IMG/VR virus record: IMGVR_UViG_3300037516_000531
Coordinates: 1-30,399 of that record
Direction: 5' to 3' (one strand)
Length of the DNA stretch: 30,399 nt
From: a virus
The position numbers and the translations under genes are program-made. Shown here in pieces: positions 1-7,339 of the stretch (positions are counted from its first letter, which is position 1; every line of letters begins with the position of its first letter). The notes under the pieces were generated by a model, which was not told the DNA's origin, did not search any database, and saw only the letters and a list, made by a program, of their open reading frames with translations.

Positions 1-1
1 G

Positions 2-466
2 ATCACTAACACACCAATTATTCAGCGCTACACGGCGCTGAGTGGCTCTCGCACAACCAACCTGTTGGTCCAGTTGCCTGCCGTGACTCAGGTGTACTAC
101 CTGCTCAACGACACCAACCAGAGCGGCTACAACGTGACGTTCCAAGTGCAGGGTAGCGCACAGCCTCCATTTGCTTTACCAACGTCTACGCAGGTTATTG
201 TATTGAGCGACGGTACTAACCTGTATCCCCTGCTTCAGACCAACGTTGGTCAGTTCTTGGCCAACCGCGGCACCGCGGCGTCTCCGGCTTTCACGTTTAC
301 GCTTGACCCAGTGACGGGCATGTACTCACCCAACAACGGCCAACTAGGCTTTTCTGTTGCGGGCACCAACATTGCCACACTAGACGCAACGGCCGGCGTG
401 GGCAACTACGTGTCCCGTTTTGTGGGGCGCGTGCAGGCTGACCTGATCTCTGGTGGGGCGTTCTAA
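2..466 (+). CDS. Tail fibre/structural protein, C-terminal part (5' end outside window)
   Basis: The frame is open from the first bases of the window, so the true start lies upstream; 154 residues are visible up to TAA at 464-466. The protein is rich in Thr, Asn, Gly and Gln with no charged clusters, as in beta-structured virion proteins. Near the C-terminus is a stretch of the form DPVTGMY..NNGQLGFSVAGT, which resembles the G-x-Y-x(n)-LGFSxxGT repeats often seen in phage tail-fibre and structural proteins. The next gene starts at 466, sharing one base with this stop (TAATG), so both belong to one late operon. A TTG at 65 could serve as an internal start, but the conserved-looking sequence continues upstream without a stop. 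The exact virion role is unknown. Confidence 0.7.
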   Translation: MTNTPIIQRYTALSGSRTTNLLVQLPAVTQVYYLLNDTNQSGYNVTFQVQGSAQPPFALPTSTQVIVLSDGTNLYPLLQTNVGQFLANRGTAASPAFTFTLDPVTGMYSPNNGQLGFSVAGTNIATLDATAGVGNYVSRFVGRVQADLISGGAF

Positions 467-2592
467 TGGCGACTGAACCGTCCAAAATCTTCACCCTCTT
501 TGTAAAGCCCGGCATCAAGCGGGACGGCACACGCTTTGAGGCTGACGAATACAACGACGGCAAGTGGGCAAGGTTTCAGCGTGGTAAGGCAAAGAAGATT
601 GGCGGCTACCGCCAAATGTTTGCCTCCCCCACCGGCATCCCACGCGGGATGATCACCAACTCACTGAACGGCGTTAACTACATCTACGCGGGTAACTACA
701 AGGGCGTTGAGGTGTTCAACACCGGCACCGACCAAGGTGTTGGTGTGGGTCCTTTCCCAATTGAGTTTAGCAAGACCTACGTGGTTGTTCAGGTTAACGT
801 GTCTCCTAAAACAATTCACGTTAAGGGCAACCACCTTGCGGCTTTTCCAAACCCCACAACATTCTGGGCGTACAACACATCTGGTGTTCGTACAAACTAC
901 ACAACCAACACAACGCCAACGTACCATTCGTCAGGCGATTACACACAACTTCACCTAGTTTCTATCACTGGCATGCAGACAACGGTGCCGTTTGAGATCT
1001 ACGTGCCCAATGGTTTTGCCGCAAGCAACCAACATTTGTGGCAGTTTGACATTGCATACGACTCAACAGGCACAGGCAACTCTAAGCTGTTGGCCCACCC
1101 CGGCCACAACCTAGACAACATTGACTCTGGTGTTAACACGTCACTGTTTGCCGGTAACTTTTTACCAGACCCAACAACTGGCAGGTACATCCTAACAGAG
1201 GTGATTGATTCCACCGGCGCGGCCCCAACGTACCTACCAATTGACGCCAGTGGCGGTGTTGTGGTGCTTCACCCGTTTGTGTTTGTGTACGGCAACTTTG
1301 GTTTGTTACGCAACAACAACGTGGTGTTTAACTCGTCCACAGCCAACGTGCAAACGTTCAGCGACTGGAACGGCACACTGGCCAATGAGGTGAACGTGAC
1401 GGCCGGCAAGATCGTGCGTGGCTTTCCTATTCGCGGTGGTACATCATCCCCCTCTGGTCTCTTCTGGGCCACAGACTCTTTGGTGCGTGTGTCATTCACA
1501 GGACAAACACCATACTACTGGCGCTACGACACGGTGTCTAACCAGACGTCTATCATGTCGTCTAGCTCTGTGGTTGAGATGGACGGCACTTTCTTTTGGA
1601 TGGGTGTTGACCGCTTCTATCTGTACAACGGCGGCGTTAAGGTTTTGCCTAACGACAAGAACGTTAACTACCTGTTTGACAACATCAACTTTACCGCCCG
1701 TCAAAAGGTGTGGGCCACTAAGGTCCCTCGCTACAACGAGATCTGGTTCTTCTACCCACGAGGTACAGCGACAGAATGCACAGACTGTATTATCTTTAAC
1801 GTTAAAGATAACATCTGGTACGACGCGGGCGAGGCTGAAGGCGCGCGCAGGTCTTGTGGCTATGTGACCGAGGTGTTCCCCCGTCCCGTTTGGGCAGGTT
1901 GGGACTTCACCGGCCAACTGGGTGTAACCTACACACTGACCTACGGCCCAAATCGGGGCACAGCACCCACCACAACGGCCTATCAGGTGATTGCCCCGGG
2001 TGACCTGACAACCAACCCGGCCGGCAGTTTCATGGTGTTTAACACGCAGATCGGTGAAAACTTTGCCTCTGCAAACCAGATCACCGCCGCAACGTTTACA
2101 AACAACTCTTCTGGTGGCTACACCACACTGACGTTTGCTGACATTGTGCCAGTCTCGGTTGTTGCGGGCAGTACCATGTCGCAAGCTACTGGTGGTTATG
2201 TAATCTGGGAGCAAGAGTTCGGTAAGAACAAGGTTACGGCCACAGAAGAGATTGCCATCGACTCGTTTGTAGAAACCTGTGACATTAGTTGGGTGGGTGG
2301 AACGCCCTCCTCAGACGAAGCCATGGGTGTCAACCGACGTATGCACCTGACCCGTATTGAGCCAGACTTTAAGCAGGTTGGTGACATGGAACTTACCATT
2401 GTTGGTAGGCCTTTTGCCAACGACGGCGTGGAAGAAAAAGGTCCTTTCACCTACACACCCACGTCAGGCAAAGTTGACCTGCGCGTAGAGGCGCGTCTTG
2501 TCAGTCTGCGCTGGCGCAGTAACGTTATTGATGGGGATTACGAGGCAGGTAGAACGCTAATTACCGCCGAGTTCGGCGACGAACGGCCCTAA
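466..2592 (+). CDS. Large virion structural protein, possibly neck/tail (P22 gp10-like)
   Basis: A 708-residue protein starting at ATG 466, overlapping the previous stop by one base. The N-terminus contains 'GIKRDGTRF' and 'ARFQRGKAKKIGGYR', then long beta-rich Gly/Thr/Asn/Tyr sequence. A central part around residues 340-460 (SLVRVSFTG, VVEMDGTFFWMGVDRFYLY, WATKVPRYNEIWFFYP) has the kelch/propeller-like rhythm of packaged-DNA stabilisation proteins such as P22 gp10. The C-terminus is charged (MHLTRIEPDFKQVG) and includes 'VSLRWRSNVIDGDYEAGRT', a pattern also seen at the ends of such proteins. There is no signal peptide or membrane segment. The neighbours are virion genes. The gp10 link is structural analogy only; the virion role is secure, the exact position in the particle is not. 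Confidence 0.6.
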   Translation: MATEPSKIFTLFVKPGIKRDGTRFEADEYNDGKWARFQRGKAKKIGGYRQMFASPTGIPRGMITNSLNGVNYIYAGNYKGVEVFNTGTDQGVGVGPFPIEFSKTYVVVQVNVSPKTIHVKGNHLAAFPNPTTFWAYNTSGVRTNYTTNTTPTYHSSGDYTQLHLVSITGMQTTVPFEIYVPNGFAASNQHLWQFDIAYDSTGTGNSKLLAHPGHNLDNIDSGVNTSLFAGNFLPDPTTGRYILTEVIDSTGAAPTYLPIDASGGVVVLHPFVFVYGNFGLLRNNNVVFNSSTANVQTFSDWNGTLANEVNVTAGKIVRGFPIRGGTSSPSGLFWATDSLVRVSFTGQTPYYWRYDTVSNQTSIMSSSSVVEMDGTFFWMGVDRFYLYNGGVKVLPNDKNVNYLFDNINFTARQKVWATKVPRYNEIWFFYPRGTATECTDCIIFNVKDNIWYDAGEAEGARRSCGYVTEVFPRPVWAGWDFTGQLGVTYTLTYGPNRGTAPTTTAYQVIAPGDLTTNPAGSFMVFNTQIGENFASANQITAATFTNNSSGGYTTLTFADIVPVSVVAGSTMSQATGGYVIWEQEFGKNKVTATEEIAIDSFVETCDISWVGGTPSSDEAMGVNRRMHLTRIEPDFKQVGDMELTIVGRPFANDGVEEKGPFTYTPTSGKVDLRVEARLVSLRWRSNVIDGDYEAGRTLITAEFGDERP

Positions 2593-2832
2593 ATGATAAT
2601 CGAATTCTTGCCCGAGTACAGCACTTGGGAAGACTGGAACGGGAACTTGATTCACTACTTTGGTGAACAGCAGTTCCCGTACTTGCCTGAAGACCAGTGG
2701 CTTGAAGTAGCCCAAGCGGTCACGGTCAATCCTGTGTTTGATAAATACGCTGTGCCTAACCCAGAGATGTTTGAAAGATGGCAAGACTGGGCCAATAACC
2801 TGATTGCCGCAGTCAACGGCGTCGGGGCATAA
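2593..2832 (+). CDS. Small conserved phage protein in the late operon
   Basis: A 79-residue protein whose ATG directly follows the TAA of the previous gene (2590-2592), with no gap, implying translational coupling. It is acidic and aromatic: five Trp residues, with 'STWEDWNGNLIHYFGE' and 'FPYLPEDQWLEVAQ' near the N-terminus and 'MFERWQDWANNLIAAV' near the C-terminus. The C-terminal third should be an amphipathic helix. No enzyme motif, signal peptide or membrane segment is visible. I do not recognise a named family. Its place between two virion genes suggests a small structural or assembly factor. Fifty-four bases without a gene follow, holding a candidate promoter. Confidence 0.65.
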   Translation: MIIEFLPEYSTWEDWNGNLIHYFGEQQFPYLPEDQWLEVAQAVTVNPVFDKYAVPNPEMFERWQDWANNLIAAVNGVGA

Positions 2833-2844
2833 ACGCCTTAAATT

Positions 2845-2865
2845 ATGGGTAATTCTCTATAGGAA
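2845..2865 (+). promoter_or_regulatory. Candidate phage late promoter/operator, copy 1
   Basis: A 21-bp sequence beginning ATGGGTAATTCT, followed by CTATAGGAA, in the 54-bp gap before the 1210-residue virion gene (ATG 21 bases downstream). A second copy differing at one position lies on the minus strand at 19349-19369, before the small-terminase-like gene. The CTATAG core could be a -10-like element. In this copy GGGTA and TACCC (2847-2851 and 2866-2870) also form an imperfect hairpin, which is missing from the other copy. The promoter role is inference from recurrence and placement. Confidence 0.45.
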
Positions 2866-2886
2866 TACCCAACCAAGCACATACAA

Positions 2887-5800
2887 ATGGCACTCAGTCA
2901 AAACACCGCACCAACTGTAATGGATGATGAAGCGTTGTACCAACAGACAGGTAGTTGGGAAGCGGCCGCCGCATTGCGCGACCAGCAAAATAACGCCTTA
3001 AATGCTTACAACTGGGCACAGGCCGCAAACACAGGGGGTCTTCCTACCTCAACAGCCGCGGACACCACGTCAAACGCGGGCAACGTGCTGTCAGGTAACA
3101 TCCTTGCTGGTGCAAGCTGGAACAGCACAAACAACACCCTTGCAGACCAGCTTACGGCCGCAACAGGTCAACCGACACTTAACACCGCTGTAGGCGGCGC
3201 AACAACAGCCGACACACTGAACCAACTCAATACCTTTATTGGCTCTGGTGGGTCATTCACCCCCGGCGCAACTGTGTATTTGCAGACCGGCGGCGTAGAC
3301 ATGTTGCAGGGTGTAGACCAAGGCACCATAGCAAACAATATTAACCAGATTGTTTCAACCCTTGGTAACCAAGGCGTTAACGTTGTGTTGACTGGGTCTC
3401 CACAAGTTTCGTCAATGAACGACGTCACATCTGGTAACTTTGGCACAGACGTTGCGTCTTTCTATAACGACATTGCCGCAAACAACAGCAACGTTTCCCT
3501 TGTTAATTCAATGGGTAGCATTTTGCAAAACCCTACACTGTTGCGAGACTCGTTGCACACCAACGCGGCCGGTGAACAGGTTTATAACCAGTCTGTTATT
3601 GATGCATATAACAACTTAGTAAACCGCGGCGTAGATACAAATACAGCGGCAACCGTTGCTGTACAGCAAGCAGATACTACCCCCACTAGCACAAACACAA
3701 CAGCAGGATATACAAAACCCTCTTCTAGTTTATCTGGTGCGGCAAGACAAGGTGCCATTGAAGGTGATGACATTGAAACCCAAATTGCACAACTTCCTGT
3801 AGGAGTTTCACACTGGGCTCGTCAGGGTGATTACATGGTTCAGCTTGATGATAAAACCGGCGCTGAATTAGATCGCCGATTTGTACCAGCAATGAGTGAT
3901 TCTCAGTTATTGCTTACCGGGCTGTCTATGGTGCCGGGTGCGGCTCCTTTTGTACAAGGGTATAACGCACTCAACGCGGCGCGTGAAGGCAATTTAACTG
4001 GTGCCGCACTAAACGCATTGGGTGCCGCAGGAAGTTTAGGTTTTACTGACATTGGTGGCATTCCAATTAACGACGCAAGAAACGTAGTCAGTGGTTTGAA
4101 CGCAATTCAAACAGGCAACGTGGCGGGACTTGTAAACGCCGCCGCTGGTTACGCTGGCGCTAGTTTACCACCAGAAGTTCGCACTGGTTTAACATTGGCC
4201 AACGCGGCCACCGCGTTTGCTAACAAAGATTTTGCGGGAGTGGCAGACGCCGCGGCCTCATTGACTGGTAGCAGTGACGCCAAGCTTGCCTCGTCGGCTT
4301 TGCGCGTGACACAGGCGTTTGATCAGTTTAATAAAACCGGCGACCCTTCTGCGCTTATGAGCGCCGCGTCGGCGTTTAACAGCGCGGCTAACGCGGCCAA
4401 CACAAGCAACACCGCGTTCACAGCGTTTAAAGACGTGATTGCGGCTGGTGGTACACCAGAGGACGCGTTGGCCGCGTCTAACCAGTTTGACACAGCATTG
4501 GCAGGTGTTACACCAACAACGCTTACACAAGACCTACCTGTTTCTGCAGAAGCAGAAGACATTATTTCGCAAGTAGCGGGCATTCAACCAGACCAGCTTG
4601 CGTTTGCTGGCGCAGTGCCTGCGCTTGGTAGTGCCGCCGCCGCACAGACTACCGCCTTGATGCAACGACTGGCCGCAACACCCGCGGGTCAAACGGCTTT
4701 GCGTGAGGCCGCCATTGCAAGCACAAAGGTGCGCGATGCACTAATTGCCACTGGTATTTTTGGAAGCGCAGGTGTTGCGTCGTTTATGCAAGGCGCCTCT
4801 TTGGTGCCTGAGAAACTGAACACACAAACAAGCACGCAAAACAGCGATCTGGTAAACCAGATCCCAACTGGCTACACACCACGAACACAAACTTCAACTG
4901 TTACAACAACGCCCGGTGTGACTGACGCGGGCGAGATGACTGTCACTGCAACAAGGCCTGTTAACATTGACGTACTAGAAGGTTTGACCAACACAGGCTT
5001 AACAGGCGATCAATACAATGAAGCAGGTGAGTTGTTGATTGGTGGTGAGGTATACACCCCCGGCTCTGCAACAGACCAAGTGTCCGCGGAAGTTGCTGGT
5101 GTGGCACAACGTTTGAACATTTCAAACGCCGAAGCTTTGGCAATGCAACAAACAAACCCCAGTTTGTTTCAGCAGTACAATCTTTACAATAGTGATGGAG
5201 TCTTTACACCTGCCAATGAAGAGACAATGCGTTCTACTGATTTGATTCAGGGTGTTGCAGGTGGTGCAGACGACAACATTGTTATTAGCAACGGGTCTAA
5301 TACAAGAACGTTTACACCAACACCGGCTCCTGCTCCTGCACCGGCTCCTGCACCGGCTCCTGCACCGGCTCCTGCTCCTGCTCCTGCACCGGCTCCTGCA
5401 CCGGCTCCTGCACCGGCTCCTGCACCGGCTCCTGCACCGGCTCCTGCTCCTGCACCTGCTCCTGCTCCTGCTCCTGCACCTGCTCCTGCACCTGCTCCTG
5501 CACCTGCTCCTGCACCTGCTCCTGCACCTGCTCCTGCACCTGCTCCTGCACCTGCTCCTGCACCTGCTCCTGCTCCTGCACCTGCTCCTGCACCTGCTCC
5601 TGCACCTGCTCCTGCACCTGCTCCTGCACCTGCACCGGCCCCTGCTCCTGCACCTGCACCGGCCCCTGCACCTGCTCCTGCACCTGCACCGGCCCCTGCT
5701 CCTGCACCGGCCCCTGCCCCTGCTCCTGCACCTGCTCCTGCACCTGCTCCTGCTCCTGCACCGGCCCCTGCACCTGCACCGGCCCCTGCACCCGCTCCGG

Positions 5801-6519
5801 CCCCTGCACCCGCTCCGGCCCCTGCTCCTTCGCCAACGCCAACGCCAACGCCAACGCCAACGCCAACGCCAACGCCAACGCCAACGCCAACGCCAACGCC
5901 AACGCCAACGCCAACGCCAACGCCAACGCCTTCTCCTGCAACAAGAATTGGATCAGGCGCCGCGTACACCCCCTCGCCGGTCCTTGCCGCGGACACAAAA
6001 CTGTCTTACAAAAACGCGTATGAAGCCGCGCCAATTTTGAACCCCCTGCTATTTAGTTTGGCGGGCGTAGCAATACCACAATCCACTCCTGAAAAAACCT
6101 TGACACAAGAAGAAGAAAAGGATAAAAAGGAAGAGGAAAATAACAAAGAAGAGGCACCTGCTTTGGACTTAATGAGTTTCTTTAGTTTTGCCGAAGGCGG
6201 CATGGTGCCACAGCACCCCATGGGTCAACCAGAGTTTTACTCTGAGGGAGGCGCGGGAACAACCTACATCCAAGGTCGTGGTGATGGTACGTCAGACCAG
6301 ATCCCCGCCATGGTGGCCAACAGTGAATTTGTGTTACCCGCGGACGTCGTGTCTGCTTTAGGTAACGGTTCCAGTGACTCTGGTGCAGATATTTTGGACC
6401 AGTTTATTAAAACAATCCGCGAACACAAGCACTCTAACCCCCCGGGTGAGTTGCCCCCAGAAAGCAAAGGCCCACTAGAGTATCTCTCTAGCGCGCACAT
6501 GAAAGGAAGAAGAAAATGA
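2887..6519 (+). CDS. Large virion protein: degenerate SGNH-like domain, Ala-Pro/Pro-Thr linker, conserved phage C-terminal module
   Basis: A 1210-residue protein. Residues about 66-248 look like an SGNH/GDSL hydrolase fold: block I 'SGNILAG' (70-75), block II 'AVGGATTADT' (101-110), block III 'TGGVDML' (134-140) and block V 'DSLHTNAAG' (221-229). Asp221 and His224 of the triad are present, but the nucleophile Ser aligns with Ile72 and the oxyanion Asn with Val137, so hydrolase activity is doubtful. Residues 250-800 are Ala/Asn/Thr-rich and probably helical. Residues 813-981 are almost pure Ala-Pro and 983-1014 Pro-Thr: a long stiff linker. After a charged Glu/Lys patch (about 1075-1095) comes a module with 'GRGDGTSDQIPAM' and 'LPADVVSALGNGSSDSGA', which recurs at the ends of structural proteins in many environmental phages. 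The gene ends in a 4-bp ATGA overlap with the next one. Probably an internal, tail or host-contact protein; the role is unproven. Confidence 0.7.
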   Translation: MALSQNTAPTVMDDEALYQQTGSWEAAAALRDQQNNALNAYNWAQAANTGGLPTSTAADTTSNAGNVLSGNILAGASWNSTNNTLADQLTAATGQPTLNTAVGGATTADTLNQLNTFIGSGGSFTPGATVYLQTGGVDMLQGVDQGTIANNINQIVSTLGNQGVNVVLTGSPQVSSMNDVTSGNFGTDVASFYNDIAANNSNVSLVNSMGSILQNPTLLRDSLHTNAAGEQVYNQSVIDAYNNLVNRGVDTNTAATVAVQQADTTPTSTNTTAGYTKPSSSLSGAARQGAIEGDDIETQIAQLPVGVSHWARQGDYMVQLDDKTGAELDRRFVPAMSDSQLLLTGLSMVPGAAPFVQGYNALNAAREGNLTGAALNALGAAGSLGFTDIGGIPINDARNVVSGLNAIQTGNVAGLVNAAAGYAGASLPPEVRTGLTLANAATAFANKDFAGVADAAASLTGSSDAKLASSALRVTQAFDQFNKTGDPSALMSAASAFNSAANAANTSNTAFTAFKDVIAAGGTPEDALAASNQFDTALAGVTPTTLTQDLPVSAEAEDIISQVAGIQPDQLAFAGAVPALGSAAAAQTTALMQRLAATPAGQTALREAAIASTKVRDALIATGIFGSAGVASFMQGASLVPEKLNTQTSTQNSDLVNQIPTGYTPRTQTSTVTTTPGVTDAGEMTVTATRPVNIDVLEGLTNTGLTGDQYNEAGELLIGGEVYTPGSATDQVSAEVAGVAQRLNISNAEALAMQQTNPSLFQQYNLYNSDGVFTPANEETMRSTDLIQGVAGGADDNIVISNGSNTRTFTPTPAPAPAPAPAPAPAPAPAPAPAPAPAPAPAPAPAPAPAPAPAPAPAPAPAPAPAPAPAPAPAPAPAPAPAPAPAPAPAPAPAPAPAPAPAPAPAPAPAPAPAPAPAPAPAPAPAPAPAPAPAPAPAPAPAPAPAPAPAPAPAPAPAPAPAPAPAPAPAPAPAPAPAPAPSPTPTPTPTPTPTPTPTPTPTPTPTPTPTPTPTPSPATRIGSGAAYTPSPVLAADTKLSYKNAYEAAPILNPLLFSLAGVAIPQSTPEKTLTQEEEKDKKEEENNKEEAPALDLMSFFSFAEGGMVPQHPMGQPEFYSEGGAGTTYIQGRGDGTSDQIPAMVANSEFVLPADVVSALGNGSSDSGADILDQFIKTIREHKHSNPPGELPPESKGPLEYLSSAHMKGRRK
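5323..5829 (+). repeat. Hexanucleotide-based tandem array encoding (Ala-Pro)n
   Basis: About 507 bp of in-frame GCN-CCN codons (169 codons). The variants GCTCCT, GCACCT, GCACCG and GCCCCT are arranged in higher-order blocks: GCACCGGCTCCT units at the 5' end, GCACCTGCTCCT units in the middle, and mixed units with GGCCCCT at the 3' end. This block structure is what repeated slippage or unequal exchange would leave. The length is likely variable between isolates and hard to assemble from short reads. Confidence 0.95.
5833..5930 (+). repeat. Perfect CCAACG hexanucleotide repeat (16 copies), encodes (Pro-Thr)n
   Basis: Sixteen perfect consecutive CCAACG units (5833-5928) plus two bases, in frame within the large virion protein and separated from the Ala-Pro array by one Ser codon. 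There is no third-position variation at all, unlike the Ala-Pro array, so the expansion is recent or has been homogenised. Loss or gain of one unit keeps the reading frame. Confidence 0.95.
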
Positions 6520-7337
6520 GCGTTTTTGATTCAAGCAGTACAGTCAACACAACACTGCCAACGTGGTTTACGACTGCACAGCAGAACATTGCCACACAGG
6601 CTCCCCAAACATACCAAGCGGCCACGGCCCCGGGTAGCACTGTTGCCGCGGGTTTAATTAGCGACCTCAACAGTCAAACAGCCAACCCTTTCACAACGGC
6701 TATCAGCGGCCTACAAACAGCGCAGACAGCTAACGCTAACCCGTTCCTCCCTACTGGCGCCCCCAACACAGCAAGCCCCTTGGGCGGTTTATTTGCGGCC
6801 CAGAACGCCAAGCTGGACCAGATCCTCCCACAGATTTCGTCTCAGGTTGGCGCGGGTGGTATTGCTTCAGGCAACTATGGTTCTTTGCGCGACCAAACAG
6901 CAATCAACACCGCGCGTGCGGGTGCGTTGACCACACTGGCTGAACAGCAAAACAAAGCCTACATGGACGCAATGCAACAGTCTATTCAAGCCGGTCAGGC
7001 TTTAGGTAACGTGGGCTCTCAGTACGGCACGACGGCCCTGAACACAGCGACCCAAGAGATGATGGGTGGATTGCCCACACTGGCTAAGTATGGAGACATC
7101 ATTAACAACATGGGCCCAACAACTAACAAGAGCGTTGAGACAGTCACGTCTAAAGGTGATTACGCTAACTTCTTGGCAGGGCTTGGTGCAATTGGTGGTG
7201 CGGGCAACACAATTACAGGCATTTTGAGCGGCAACAATACAGCATACCCTTGGTTGAACAAACTACTCTCTAGTGGCCCCGCAGGTGTAAACTTTGGTGG
7301 TAGTGGCAGTGGCACTTTTGGTGAAGGCGATTACTAA
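6516..7337 (+). CDS. Virion-associated protein, probable ejection-type protein
   Basis: A 273-residue protein starting inside the previous stop (ATGA, 6516-6519), so translation is coupled. It is rich in Ala, Gln, Asn, Thr and Gly with few charges. Residues about 95-175 ('LDQILPQISSQVGAGGIASG', then 'AGALTTLAEQQNKAYMDAM') should form long amphipathic helices; the C-terminus is Gly/Ser-rich. A hydrophobic stretch 'FLAGLGAIGGAGNTITGIL' near residues 218-236 could insert in a membrane. The composition and the place just before a coiled-coil protein and a transglycosylase resemble ejection-protein clusters of podoviruses (P22 gp7/gp20/gp16, T7 gp14-16). The family was not recognised by sequence; the role is inferred from context. 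Confidence 0.6.
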   Translation: MSVFDSSSTVNTTLPTWFTTAQQNIATQAPQTYQAATAPGSTVAAGLISDLNSQTANPFTTAISGLQTAQTANANPFLPTGAPNTASPLGGLFAAQNAKLDQILPQISSQVGAGGIASGNYGSLRDQTAINTARAGALTTLAEQQNKAYMDAMQQSIQAGQALGNVGSQYGTTALNTATQEMMGGLPTLAKYGDIINNMGPTTNKSVETVTSKGDYANFLAGLGAIGGAGNTITGILSGNNTAYPWLNKLLSSGPAGVNFGGSGSGTFGEGDY

Positions 7338-7339
7338 TT

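Noticed and set aside
1492-2214. A 240-codon open frame on the minus strand opposite the large structural gene.
   Set aside because: Wrong strand for the late operon, no ribosome site, and composition (many Cys, Arg, His) typical of an antisense shadow.
2852-2865. Resemblance of CTATAGGAA to T7-type RNA polymerase promoters.
   Set aside because: No single-subunit RNA polymerase gene is visible here and the upstream bases do not match; kept only as a candidate sigma-type or unknown promoter.
5247-6040. Long open frames on both strands across the repeat array, reading Gly-Ala/Gly-Val, Leu/His or Gln/Val repeats.
   Set aside because: They follow automatically from the hexanucleotide repeats; the + frame of the 1210-residue gene explains the sequence and has unique domains on both sides.
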